Below, piece after piece: positions 16,539 to 25,052 of a stretch of 48,483 nt of DNA (position 1 is its first letter; every line of letters begins with the position of its first letter). Source of the DNA: Campylobacter sp. (GTDB lineage Bacteria > Campylobacterota > Campylobacteria > Campylobacterales > Campylobacteraceae). The stretch is from positions 1-48,483 of the forward strand of contig JAFUFY010000004.1 in the NCBI GenBank assembly GCA_017469645.1, written 5' to 3'. A program made the position numbers and the translations under genes. The notes under the pieces are model-generated. The model did no database searches, was not told the DNA's origin, and worked only from the letters and a program-made list of their open reading frames with translations.

Positions 16539-17587
16539 TTGATGCCTTTTAAAAAATTTAAAATTTTTTCTATGTTATCCGACGGCATTTTGGAAATTTT
16601 ATCCATAAATTCAATTATAGGAATATTTTCTTTATTATGGCTATTTGCAAATTTATTATTTGGATTATCTTTAAGCGTATCTAATAAATTGTGTATTAGT
16701 TCATTCTCTAAATTATCTCGCTCTTTGATTTGTTCTTTATATCCCATATAGCTTTTTGCAATAGTTTCTTTATAACGATATTCTTCTTGCAATTTTTTAT
16801 TTTCATTTCTTCGCCTTGAAGCAAAAATAGCCAACCAAGACAAAGGAATATATATTAATAAATTACCAGCTAATGCAATAACTGCTTTTTTGTAATCATT
16901 TTCTATTAGAAAGCTTCTAATTTCATTTATGCCATCGTGAGCGAAGAGCATAAAAAAAATGATAGAGCAAATAAAAACTCCCGTCCAAGCAGATATTGGA
17001 AGTATAAAATCGCCTTTTGATTTTTGAAAAGCAGAAGCGAGGCTAGCATTTGTAGATTGTTCTAATAATTTATTAGCTAACTCTTCTAATTTTAATATTT
17101 TTTCTTTTTCTTCTGCTATAAATTTATTAAATTCTTCACTTTTTTCATCTATTTTTAAATTTTTTGTCTTTATATTTTCAATGGATTGAAAAATAGTTTT
17201 CTCATAACTTTTTATCAATTCATCTATTATTTGTGGAATTTCTTTTTTTGGAATATAAACACTAGAATATATTGAAATTTGTCTAAGGTAGCCATTTGAA
17301 ATAGATATTGCATTTGTAAGCCAACTTGATTGATTATTCTTTAATTGAAGAATTGTATTAGAAATAGTATTTTTCGCTGGTCTTCCACTGATAAATTCTT
17401 GTGGTATTAAATCTATATCTATGATGTTTAAAAATTTTTCTACATACAAATTTATTTTTTTAACTTTTGCAAATTCTTCAAGTCTATTTTGCTCAGTAAT
17501 TTTTGAGCTATCATATTCATCTATTGCTCGTTTAAAACTATCAAACTCATTTTTTAAATTCTCAAATTCTTGCTGTTTTTGTGTCAT
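16535..17587 (-). CDS. Coiled-coil two-helix membrane protein linked to the R-M genes
   Basis: A 350-aa protein of unknown function. Residues 1-50 and 125-190 are strongly charged and predicted coiled coil; two membrane helices lie at about 194-216 and 236-257; a basic, helical cytoplasmic segment follows (SRRRNENKKLQEEY, then ETIAKSYMGYKEQI, about 258-287). The gene looks richer in AT than its housekeeping neighbours. Its last bases overlap the methyltransferase start (ATGA) and it begins 8 bp after rnc stops, preceded by AGGAT. Similar C-terminal segments occur in uncharacterised membrane proteins of bacterial accessory regions. It may be a defence component, a controller of the R-M pair, or a passenger. 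Confidence 0.75.
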   Translation of the reverse strand: MTQKQQEFENLKNEFDSFKRAIDEYDSSKITEQNRLEEFAKVKKINLYVEKFLNIIDIDLIPQEFISGRPAKNTISNTILQLKNNQSSWLTNAISISNGYLRQISIYSSVYIPKKEIPQIIDELIKSYEKTIFQSIENIKTKNLKIDEKSEEFNKFIAEEKEKILKLEELANKLLEQSTNASLASAFQKSKGDFILPISAWTGVFICSIIFFMLFAHDGINEIRSFLIENDYKKAVIALAGNLLIYIPLSWLAIFASRRRNENKKLQEEYRYKETIAKSYMGYKEQIKERDNLENELIHNLLDTLKDNPNNKFANSHNKENIPIIEFMDKISKMPSDNIEKILNFLKGIK

Positions 17588-17595
17588 TTTTTATC

Positions 17596-18264
17596 CTAAT
17601 TTTTTTCTAAAATCTCAATCGCAATCTTTGCCGCTTTTTGCTCGGCTTCTTTTTTACTTTTGCCAACTGCACGGGATAGTTCTTTATCGCCCAAAATCAC
17701 AGCCATTTCAAACTCTTTCATGTGATCTGGACCCTTTGAGCCGATTAAGCGGTATTCAGGCGTAACGCCAAATTCGCCCTGCGTTAGCTCTTGGAGTGCA
17801 GTTTTGTGGTCTTTTAAAAGCGTTTTTGGATCGATTTTTGGGTAAATTTCTTCTAAAATTCTAACGGCGATTTCCTTGCACGGCTCAATCCCGCTTTCTA
17901 AATAAATCGCCCCAAAAATCGCTTCAAAAGCGTCAGACAGCAAAGAATCCTTGCTTCTTCCGCCGTTTTTTTCTTCGGCTTGCGAAAGGATTAAATTTTC
18001 GCCCAAATTTAGCAAATTTGCAAATTTTGAAAAGCTTTTTTCATTTACCAAAGCAGCACGAAGTTTGCTTAAATCGCCTTCTGATGTGTTTAGCTTTTTA
18101 AAAAGATACTCAGCCACGACCAAATCCATAACCGCATCGCCTAGGAATTCCAAGCGTTCGTTGTTGTAGCCTGAATTTGAACTTTTGTGCGTAAGCGCCG
18201 CCTTTAAAAGCTTTGTGTCTTTAAATTTATAACCCAATTTTTCTTGTAAGATTTCCAAATTCAT
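17596..18264 (-). CDS. rnc: Ribonuclease III
   Basis: 222 aa from the ATG that overlaps the rnhA stop (ATGA at 18264-18261); an upstream in-frame start would add 17 residues inside rnhA. The RNase III signature NNERLEFLGDAVMDLV lies near residues 38-53, and a second acidic cluster (SDAFEAIFGAIYLE) around 110. A C-terminal double-stranded RNA-binding domain runs from about 150 (HKTALQELTQ to KKEAEQKAAKIAIEIL). It processes rRNA precursors and structured mRNAs. Normal length. Confidence 0.95.
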   Translation of the reverse strand: MNLEILQEKLGYKFKDTKLLKAALTHKSSNSGYNNERLEFLGDAVMDLVVAEYLFKKLNTSEGDLSKLRAALVNEKSFSKFANLLNLGENLILSQAEEKNGGRSKDSLLSDAFEAIFGAIYLESGIEPCKEIAVRILEEIYPKIDPKTLLKDHKTALQELTQGEFGVTPEYRLIGSKGPDHMKEFEMAVILGDKELSRAVGKSKKEAEQKAAKIAIEILEKN

Positions 18265-18692
18265 TGCTCTGCCTTTTTTAAATTTTCTGCTTGATTCCTT
18301 GCTAGGCGATCGCATTCTTCATTTTGTGGGTGTCCTGCATGTCCTTTTACCCAAAAAGCCGTGATTTTATGGGCTTTTGCGACTTCTAAATACTCCAACC
18401 ACAACGGCACATTTTTTACATTTTTGAAATTTTTTGCTACCCAGCCACCAAGCCACAAATTTATAGAATTTGCCACATAACTACTATCTGTGTAAAGCTC
18501 GACATTGCAAGGCTCTTTAAGCGCTTTTAAGCCCATTATGGCGGCTGTTAGCTCCATTTGATTATTTGTTGTTTCAGACTTTGCCCCGCTTTGGGATTTT
18601 TTAAATTTGCCGTATTCTAAAATATACGCCCAACCGCCAACGCCCGGATTCCCCAGACAACTTCCGTCGCTAAAAAGTTTGACTGATTTCAA
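18261..18692 (-). CDS. rnhA: Ribonuclease HI
   Basis: A 143-aa enzyme that degrades RNA in RNA-DNA hybrids. All four carboxylates are present: Asp in LFSDGSCLGNPG, Glu in NNQMELTAA, Asp in LYTDSSYV and Asp in NEECDRLARNQA. The His of GHAGH is also present. It overlaps the upstream TPR gene by 23 bases and couples to rnc through ATGA. Same order as in C. jejuni (TPR protein, rnhA, rnc). Confidence 0.96.
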   Translation of the reverse strand: MKSVKLFSDGSCLGNPGVGGWAYILEYGKFKKSQSGAKSETTNNQMELTAAIMGLKALKEPCNVELYTDSSYVANSINLWLGGWVAKNFKNVKNVPLWLEYLEVAKAHKITAFWVKGHAGHPQNEECDRLARNQAENLKKAEQ

Positions 18693-19692
18693 TGCGTTTT
18701 TCCGTGATTTTTGGGATAATGCAGGAAGTATCTAGTTTGTGGCAAATCGGACAGCGGTAAAAAAAGAGCGGGATTGTATTTTTGCACTCGGTGCAGACAA
18801 ACTCAAATGCTAAATCAGCGTTTAAATTTGATTTTTTAAGCTCTCTTAGGGCATTTATTTCAAAAAATTTGCTCTTTTGCGAATTTTTGCTAAGCCCCTT
18901 TGCGTCAAAAAACGCCGCATACTCGCTATCTTCTAAATTTACGGCTTCTTTAAAATCATTTAACATATCCACACATTTTTCAAGCGGTGGAAATTTGCTT
19001 AAATTTGAAAACGGCTCTTTGTGTTGCAAACAAAGCTCTAAGGCAAATCTTGGCGCATTTTTAAAGCCGTTTTCAAGTCGCAAAATCTCATTTATTTTCT
19101 CGCTAAACGGCATTTTTACATTGTTTGCGATGATTTGCGATTTTATATAATCTGTTTCGCTTCTAGTATCGGCTCCTAGCTCCCTTAGCGCGTCTAAAAC
19201 TTCAAGCGCACGATCAAATTTTTTAAGTTTTTCATAAATCACGCTTAGATGAGTTAGGCTCTCTGTGTTTCGTGGGCTAAGTTTCAAGCTTTCTAAAAAA
19301 ACCTCTTCTGCACGACCTAAAAATCCAGCCTTGAAATAAATTTTTCCCAAATTTGTTAAAATAAATCTTTTTTCTTTGTTTGAATTTACCTTTTCAAGGG
19401 CGATGAGATAAACGCTTATGGCTTTTTCGTAATCTCCGCTTTTGGCAAATGTAAGGGCTAAAAAGCCAAGCGTATCGGCTCCGACTTGCAAATTTTGCAA
19501 GATTTTTTTATGCTCGTCATCAAGTCCGTTAGAAATATCAAATTTTTTGATAAATTTTTCGATATTTTCTTGTTCGCTATTTTTGCTAAAAATCCCCCAC
19601 AAGTAGCTTAACACCGCAACTAGCAAAATAATACTAATCAAAACAATCAAACCAAAAATCGGATCTCGATACTCTACAAAAAAATTTTCCAC
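18670..19692 (-). CDS. LapB-like membrane-anchored TPR protein with zinc-ribbon tail
   Basis: A 340-aa protein with one N-terminal membrane helix (about 12-34) and then TPR-type helical repeats (about 70-190, e.g. GDYEKAISVYLIALEKV, GRAEEVFLESLKLSPRNTE). A C-terminal CTEC and CPIC pair (about 304-322) forms a rubredoxin-like zinc knuckle. This is the layout of LapB/YciM, which in enterobacteria links LPS synthesis to FtsH proteolysis of LpxC. Whether the campylobacter protein has the same role is inference. It is divergent from dnaG with under 60 bp between the start codons. Confidence 0.8.
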   Translation of the reverse strand: MENFFVEYRDPIFGLIVLISIILLVAVLSYLWGIFSKNSEQENIEKFIKKFDISNGLDDEHKKILQNLQVGADTLGFLALTFAKSGDYEKAISVYLIALEKVNSNKEKRFILTNLGKIYFKAGFLGRAEEVFLESLKLSPRNTESLTHLSVIYEKLKKFDRALEVLDALRELGADTRSETDYIKSQIIANNVKMPFSEKINEILRLENGFKNAPRFALELCLQHKEPFSNLSKFPPLEKCVDMLNDFKEAVNLEDSEYAAFFDAKGLSKNSQKSKFFEINALRELKKSNLNADLAFEFVCTECKNTIPLFFYRCPICHKLDTSCIIPKITEKRIEISQTF

Positions 19693-19737
19693 CTAAAATT
19701 CCTAAAAAAATTCAAAAGGATTATAGCAAATCTTGTG

Positions 19738-19743
19738 TATAAT
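19738..19743 (+). promoter_or_regulatory. -10 box immediately before dnaG
   Basis: TATAAT ends only seven bases before the dnaG ATG at 19751. Transcription starting at the usual distance would begin at or just before the A of the ATG, which implies a leaderless mRNA. AAAGGA exists at 19715-19720 but lies upstream of the -10 box. Confidence 0.6.
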
Positions 19744-19750
19744 TTGGCTT

Positions 19751-21436
19751 ATGATTAAAGAAGAAAGCATAGAACGGCTACTTAGTATTGTTGATATTGT
19801 TGAAGTTGTAGAAAGATATGTGCCTTTGAAGCGTTCGGGGCGAAATTCTGTGGGAATTTGCCCATTTCACGACGATAGAAACCCAAGCATGAGCGTAAAT
19901 TCGCAGATGGGAATTTTTCACTGCTTTTCGTGCAAGGCAGGCGGAAATGCGATAAAATTTATAATGGAATATGAAAAAATTTCCTACCCAGAAGCCATAG
20001 AAAAACTCGCCGCAAGTGTCGGTTTTACGCTAGAATACGAAAATAACCATTTTGGCGAAACCAAAAAAGAGAGCAAAAAAATTTTAGAGCTTTTAAACGG
20101 ATATTATCAAAATTTGCTCTATTCGAACCAAGAAGCGCTGAATTATCTATATTCGCGTGGCATAACCGATGAGCTTATTCGCAAATTTGGCATAGGTTGG
20201 GCTCCTGCGTCGCAAAATACGATTAGATTGCTTGAAAACGAAGAAATCGAGCCTAGTGAAGCCCTAAATGTCGGCGCTATAAAACAAAACGAACGGGGCT
20301 TTTACGCTAGTTTTACAGAACGCATTACATTTCCCATTTGCAATCACACAGGGCGTTTGGTGGGTTTTGGGGGACGAACCATTTCAAATCACCCTGCAAA
20401 ATATGTAAATTCGCCACAATGCTCCGTTTTTGATAAATCTCGCATTTTTTACGCTTTTGATTTGGCTAAAAAATCAGCTTATGATAAAAAAGAACTTATC
20501 ATCACAGAAGGCTATATGGATGTCATAATGCTCCACAAAGCAGGATTTACAAATGCTGTGGCGGTTTTAGGCACGGCTTTAACCGAGCTTCATTTGCCGC
20601 TTATTAAAAGGGGAAATTTTAAAGTTATCCTTAGTTTTGACGGCGATAGCGCAGGTATTAATGCAGCCATAAAATCAGCAAAACTTCTTAGCACAAACGG
20701 CATAGATAGCGGTGTTGTCATCATACAAGATGGATTAGATCCTGCCGATATGGTATTTCGTGGCGAAATAAAAAAACTAAAAGAAATTTATGCAAATTCG
20801 GTCGAAAGCGGGGAATTTTTGATTAGAAATATCGTTAAAAATTATGACATCTCACGCCCGATAGTAAAAAATCAAGCCTTAAATGAAATCATAGCCTATA
20901 CTACCACGCTAAACCCGATTGTTGCGGGATCATATCAGGATTTGGTAGCAAATTTGCTAAAAATTCCGATAAATTCGTTTAGGCTTACCAAAAATTCGCA
21001 ACAAAACACAAATTTTAGCGAATTTAAAAACGAAAAAACTCAAAATTCGGTGCAAAATGGTGCATTTTCACGCCAAAAAGATATAAACGAGTTGCAAATT
21101 TTAAAATCGATGATTTTAAATAAAGATTATTTGCAACTTTTTTATGATTACGGCGAAAATGATGATTTTAAGGCGCATAAAGATTTGCTTGGCATAGTTT
21201 TATCGGGCGATGAAAATGACGAAAACAAGGCGATTTTTCGCAATCTAGCACTCGATGAAAATATTTTGGAATTTAACGAAGATGATAAATTTATCATGGC
21301 ACTTAAAATTCTGCGTGAAAATCGCTATCGAGACGAAATCGAAATTCTAAAACGCTCAGATGATCCGGATAAATTAAGTAAAATAATGAAGCTTGAAAAT
21401 CTCATACGAGCGTTAAAATCAAAAAAATTAAGGTAA
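19751..21436 (+). CDS. dnaG: DNA primase
   Basis: About 561 aa from the ATG at 19751; an in-frame TTG at 19733 would add six residues and sits across the -10 box. The protein makes RNA primers for replication. The N-terminal CHC2 zinc finger is Cys37-His40-Cys58-Cys61 (CPFH and CFSCKAGG). The catalytic core follows (YLYSRGITDELIRKFGIGWAP), and the Toprim domain has TEGYMDVIML and SFDGDSAG. The last 130 residues would be the helicase-binding domain. It is divergent from the TPR gene as in C. jejuni. Confidence 0.97.
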   Translation: MIKEESIERLLSIVDIVEVVERYVPLKRSGRNSVGICPFHDDRNPSMSVNSQMGIFHCFSCKAGGNAIKFIMEYEKISYPEAIEKLAASVGFTLEYENNHFGETKKESKKILELLNGYYQNLLYSNQEALNYLYSRGITDELIRKFGIGWAPASQNTIRLLENEEIEPSEALNVGAIKQNERGFYASFTERITFPICNHTGRLVGFGGRTISNHPAKYVNSPQCSVFDKSRIFYAFDLAKKSAYDKKELIITEGYMDVIMLHKAGFTNAVAVLGTALTELHLPLIKRGNFKVILSFDGDSAGINAAIKSAKLLSTNGIDSGVVIIQDGLDPADMVFRGEIKKLKEIYANSVESGEFLIRNIVKNYDISRPIVKNQALNEIIAYTTTLNPIVAGSYQDLVANLLKIPINSFRLTKNSQQNTNFSEFKNEKTQNSVQNGAFSRQKDINELQILKSMILNKDYLQLFYDYGENDDFKAHKDLLGIVLSGDENDENKAIFRNLALDENILEFNEDDKFIMALKILRENRYRDEIEILKRSDDPDKLSKIMKLENLIRALKSKKLR

Positions 21437-21439
21437 AAT

Positions 21440-22420
21440 ATGAAATGTTTAGCACTTTTTAGCGGCGGGTTAGATTCTATGTTAGCGATAAAAATTATCA
21501 GCGATCTTGGTATCAGCGTAACTGCGCTTCACTTTAACATAGGCTTTGGCGGAAAAGAAGATAAAAGCGAGATTATGAAAAAAAGAGCGAACCAAGCAGG
21601 TGGCGAATTTAAGCTAGTTGATATTCGCAACGAATATCTCCAAAAGGTGCTTTTTAGCCCAAAATACGGCTACGGAAAGCATTTTAATCCTTGCATTGAT
21701 TGTCATGGATTTATGCTAAAAACGGCTTTATCTATGCTAGAAAGCGAAGAAGCAAAATTTATCATCACAGGCGAAGTAGTCGGGCAACGCCCGATGAGTC
21801 AGCGAAGTGCTGCGTTAAATCAGGTTTTAAGCGTGAGTGGCGATACGGAAAATCTTATTTTGCGACCACTTTGTGCCAAACTTTTAAAGCCAAGCATGGC
21901 TGAAATCAACGGCTGGGTCGATAGAGAAAAACTGCTTGATATTAGCGGTCGCAGTAGGACGCGTCAAATGGAGCTTGCTAAAATTTATGGTTTTAGCGAC
22001 TATGAAACGCCGGGCGGTGGGTGTTTGCTGACGATTGAAAGTTTTGCCGAAAAAATAAGAGATATGATTAAATTTGAAAAAATCGAGACTTCGAAAGATA
22101 CCGAAATTCTTAAATTCGGTCGTCATTTACGCTTAGAAAATGGCGCAAAAATGGTTGTCGGAAAAGATGAAACCGATAACGAAAAACTGCGTCAAATCGC
22201 AAATGAAAAATTTGATGAGATTAAAATTCCATTGATTGGTGCTTGTAGCTTGATAAGCAAAAATGCTAGTTATGACGACTTACAAACGGCAGCAAAAATC
22301 GCTTTAACTTACGCTAAAAGCGAATTTGACAAGGAGTATGAAGTGCAAATCGATGAAAAAAAATTCACTGCAACGCCGTTAAAAAGCAAAGATGAAGTTA
22401 AAAAATATTTTGTGGGGTAA
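21440..22420 (+). CDS. PP-loop tRNA-thiolation-like protein with NFACT-R-like C-terminus
   Basis: A 326-aa protein starting three bases after dnaG. The N-terminus has the ATP pyrophosphatase P-loop SGGLDSM (8-14) of the ThiI/MnmA/TtuA family. Cys85 and Cys88 (CIDC) and Cys195 (GGGC) could bind an iron-sulfur cluster, as known in [4Fe-4S]-dependent tRNA thiolases. The C-terminal third (LKFGRHLRLENGAKMVVGKDETDNEKL, here shown only as landmarks around 222-250) resembles the NFACT-R/DUF814 RNA-binding fold. The likely role is sulfur insertion into a tRNA or related RNA, but the target is unknown. Confidence 0.72.
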   Translation: MKCLALFSGGLDSMLAIKIISDLGISVTALHFNIGFGGKEDKSEIMKKRANQAGGEFKLVDIRNEYLQKVLFSPKYGYGKHFNPCIDCHGFMLKTALSMLESEEAKFIITGEVVGQRPMSQRSAALNQVLSVSGDTENLILRPLCAKLLKPSMAEINGWVDREKLLDISGRSRTRQMELAKIYGFSDYETPGGGCLLTIESFAEKIRDMIKFEKIETSKDTEILKFGRHLRLENGAKMVVGKDETDNEKLRQIANEKFDEIKIPLIGACSLISKNASYDDLQTAAKIALTYAKSEFDKEYEVQIDEKKFTATPLKSKDEVKKYFVG

Positions 22421-22475
22421 GCGATGATACAGCTTTTTACTTTATATAGATTTTCTAACATCCTTAATTCCCTTG

Positions 22476-22500
22476 TCTTAGGCATATAATTTGCCTAAGA
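22476..22500. terminator. Hairpin between PP-loop gene and creD
   Basis: TCTTAGGCA (22476-22484) pairs with TGCCTAAGA (22492-22500) around a 7-nt loop and is followed by a T-rich stretch. It probably ends the dnaG transcript. A TAAAAT box at 22516-22521 may then start creD. Confidence 0.6.
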
Positions 22501-22554
22501 TTTACTATTTTAAGATAAAATCGGGCTTTTAAATTTATTTTTGTGGAGAAATTT

Positions 22555-23946
22555 ATGGCTAGTAAAAATTTAAACCTAAATAAAAACAGTCTCTGGGTAA
22601 AGCCCGTTATAATCTTTATTTTACTTTTACTAATGCTAATCCCGCTTGGTTTCATCAAGTCTATTCTTTATGATCGACAAGTCGTAAAAAGCGAAGCCGA
22701 AAGCTCTATCATGCGTCCCGTTGGTGGCACACTCGAAATCGGTGGAATTTTGCTTTCGCTTCCTGTTAAACAATTCGTTAGCACCCAAAATAGCGACGGT
22801 CGTTTTACTACGCAAAGCATAACAAAGCAAATTTTGCTAACACCGAAAGATTATAAAATTTCAACCGAACTTGACCCACAATACCTAAAACGAGGCATTT
22901 TTAGCGTTCCGATTTTTAACGGCGAAATTGCGTTAGAAGCCAAATTTGAACCGATTGATTTCGAGCATTTGGGCGTCAAAGAGAGCGATATTTTATTTGA
23001 CGAAGCCGTGATGATTTTGGGTATCGGAAATAAAAAAACTTTCACAGCTTTTCCAAAACTAGTTGCAAATTCAGATGCAAATGCCACCAAAAGCGAACTC
23101 GTGCAGTCTTTTGCAGCACCTGAGTATTCACCTTTTAGTCAAAGCATTTTTTATAAACTGCCTTATGATATGGCAAGGTCAAATTTCACAATTTCTGCTT
23201 CGCTTTTCGTGCAAGGCGGAGCTAAAATCAGCTTTACGCCACTTGCTACAAACAACACTTTTGCACTAAAATCTACATGGGCATCTCCGTCATTTAGCGG
23301 TGGTTGGCTACCAAAAACACGCCAAATAAACAAAGACGGATTTAACGCCGTTTGGGAAGTTTCAGGTCTTAGCACAAATTTTGCTCCTGCTTGGATAGTA
23401 AAGCCAAACGAACGCTCACATTACGAAATGATAGATGTAAATTTCATCAGCCCAATCAACAACTATTCGCTCGTGAAGCGTTGCGTAACCTACGCACTTT
23501 TATTTTTAGTTGTGCCGTTTTTGGCGATTTTCTTGTGCGAAATTTGGGCTAAAACACGAATTCACCCAGTCCAATACTTCCTAATCGGCGCAGCAGATGT
23601 GCTTTTTTATCTGCTTATTTTATCGATTTCAGAGCATTTGGCGTTTTTCGCTGCTTACGCATTAGCAGGAATTGCAGTAACTTTGACGGTATTTTTATAC
23701 GCAAGTTCGATTTTTAAATCCAAAAAACACGGCGCATTTATCGCAATCGTTCATTTGATTTCATATATCACACTTTATGGAATTTTGCAATCCGAAGATT
23801 ATGCACTATTACTAGGAAGCATTCTAATGTTTGCAGTGTTAGCGATATTAATGTTTGTTACACGCAAAATCGACTGGTATAAAAATGCTTTTTCAAACGA
23901 AGTTGAAGAGTTTTTTACAGATAAAATAGACGGGGAAGATCGGTAA
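22555..23946 (+). CDS. creD: CreD-family inner-membrane protein
   Basis: 463 aa from the ATG at 22555, preceded by GGAG; an in-frame start four codons earlier lies on that RBS. An N-terminal helix (about 15-37) is followed by a large periplasmic domain with the CreD signature region (VKSEAESSIMRPVGGTLEIGG shortened here to its VKSEAESSI core) and then about five C-terminal helices. CreD in enterobacteria is induced by the CreBC system and affects envelope stress and colicin response; its biochemistry is unknown. No creBC genes are adjacent. It ends at a strong bidirectional terminator. Confidence 0.88.
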   Translation: MASKNLNLNKNSLWVKPVIIFILLLLMLIPLGFIKSILYDRQVVKSEAESSIMRPVGGTLEIGGILLSLPVKQFVSTQNSDGRFTTQSITKQILLTPKDYKISTELDPQYLKRGIFSVPIFNGEIALEAKFEPIDFEHLGVKESDILFDEAVMILGIGNKKTFTAFPKLVANSDANATKSELVQSFAAPEYSPFSQSIFYKLPYDMARSNFTISASLFVQGGAKISFTPLATNNTFALKSTWASPSFSGGWLPKTRQINKDGFNAVWEVSGLSTNFAPAWIVKPNERSHYEMIDVNFISPINNYSLVKRCVTYALLFLVVPFLAIFLCEIWAKTRIHPVQYFLIGAADVLFYLLILSISEHLAFFAAYALAGIAVTLTVFLYASSIFKSKKHGAFIAIVHLISYITLYGILQSEDYALLLGSILMFAVLAILMFVTRKIDWYKNAFSNEVEEFFTDKIDGEDR

Positions 23947-23954
23947 AAATTCAG

Positions 23955-23989
23955 AAATTTCCAAGCCGTTAAATTCGGCTTGGAAATTT
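23955..23989. terminator. Bidirectional terminator creD/crcB
   Basis: AAATTTCCAAGCCG (23955-23968) pairs perfectly over 14 bp with CGGCTTGGAAATTT (23976-23989) around a 7-nt loop, between the converging creD and crcB stops. A-rich and T-rich flanks suit both directions. Confidence 0.85.
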
Positions 23990-24384
23990 TATTTTATTAA
24001 ATAAAATCCAAAAAATATAGCTAAAATTCCAAAAATAACGCTTAAAACTGCATAAAGCGCAAACATACAATAAAGTTCGTTTTGGAGCAAATTTAAACTT
24101 TCTTTACAAAATGTAGAAAAAGTAGTAAATCCGCCACAAAATCCAACGCTCAAAAATAAAAATAGCTCACTTTGCAAGGCATTATTTTTGCCAAAAATTG
24201 CTAAAATTAATCCAAGTAAAAAAGAACCAAACAAATTTACGATAAATGTCGCAAAAGGGAAAGTGCCGAAATTTGCGTTAAAATTTGGTGCGAATTTGAC
24301 AATATTTTCGCTACTAAATGAAATTAGATACCTTAAAGCTCCGCCCAAACCGCTTCCTAAAAATACAAAAAATGCTTCTTTCAT
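23989..24384 (-). CDS. crcB: CrcB/Fluc fluoride channel
   Basis: A 131-aa protein with four membrane helices. The family motifs GSGLGGALRYLIS (residues 10-22) and GFCGGFTTFSTF (about 82-93) are present. Fluc channels work as dual-topology dimers that expel fluoride. The start overlaps the stop of the DUF2238 gene (ATGA). No fluoride riboswitch-like leader is evident because it sits inside an operon. Confidence 0.93.
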   Translation of the reverse strand: MKEAFFVFLGSGLGGALRYLISFSSENIVKFAPNFNANFGTFPFATFIVNLFGSFLLGLILAIFGKNNALQSELFLFLSVGFCGGFTTFSTFCKESLNLLQNELYCMFALYAVLSVIFGILAIFFGFYLIK

Positions 24385-25016
24385 AAATTTTCTCTTTTAT
24401 CAGGGCGAATAAATACAAACAAAATCAGCGAAAAAATCGCTCCTAGCGTATCGCAAAGCATATCTTTTTGCGCGTCCCAAATATCGCCTTGTGAGCCTAA
24501 AAACTCAATTCCTGCGTTTCCGCCTTTGATAACGGCATAAAGCCACTCGATAATCTCATAAGCTCCTGCAACGCTCATCATAAAAAATAGCCCAAACCAA
24601 AGCGCCGTGCCAAAAGTGCATTTGTGCTTTCGCAGTAGCCACTCGCTCATCGCAAAAGCGTCAAATCCAATGGAAAAATGCGCCAAACGATCAAAATGGT
24701 TGCGTCCGTCACCAAAAATAGGCGTTAAAAACTCATTTCCCCATTCAAACGGAACAGCTGCAAATGTATATTTTGCGCCGATTGTATGCAAAAGTAGCCA
24801 AACACTCATCAAAATATAAGCCGTGTTGCTAAATTTAAATTTTTTATATGTAAAAACAAGAGCCAAAAATACGATAAAAAGTGGCGTAGTCTCTGCATAC
24901 CAAACTGCTCTATCATTTGGCGAAATTCCAGCCCACAGCGACATCGCCACAAAAATAGTAGCTAAAATTAAAGGCACGGCGTGTTTTTGCATTGAGTAAA
25001 AATCCTTAAAAAGCAA
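24381..25016 (-). CDS. DUF2238 (YjdF-like) inner-membrane protein
   Basis: A 211-aa protein with about six membrane helices. The segment FDRLAHFSIGFDAFAMSEWLLRK, followed by AGAYEIIEWL and FLGSQGDIWDAQKDM, is characteristic of DUF2238/YjdF membrane proteins, whose function is unknown. Conserved His, Glu and Asp residues within the membrane suggest a metal site. It is translationally coupled to crcB downstream and separated from accC by a hairpin. Confidence 0.85.
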   Translation of the reverse strand: MLFKDFYSMQKHAVPLILATIFVAMSLWAGISPNDRAVWYAETTPLFIVFLALVFTYKKFKFSNTAYILMSVWLLLHTIGAKYTFAAVPFEWGNEFLTPIFGDGRNHFDRLAHFSIGFDAFAMSEWLLRKHKCTFGTALWFGLFFMMSVAGAYEIIEWLYAVIKGGNAGIEFLGSQGDIWDAQKDMLCDTLGAIFSLILFVFIRPDKRENL

Positions 25017-25044
25017 ATTTAGAGCTTAAATTTGCTCTAAATTT
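25015..25044 (-). terminator. Hairpin after accC
   Basis: AAATTTAGAGC and GCTCTAAATTT form an 11-bp stem around an 8-nt loop between the accC stop and the DUF2238 start on the minus strand. It probably limits readthrough from accBC. Confidence 0.6.
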
Positions 25045-25052
25045 GCCAAATT

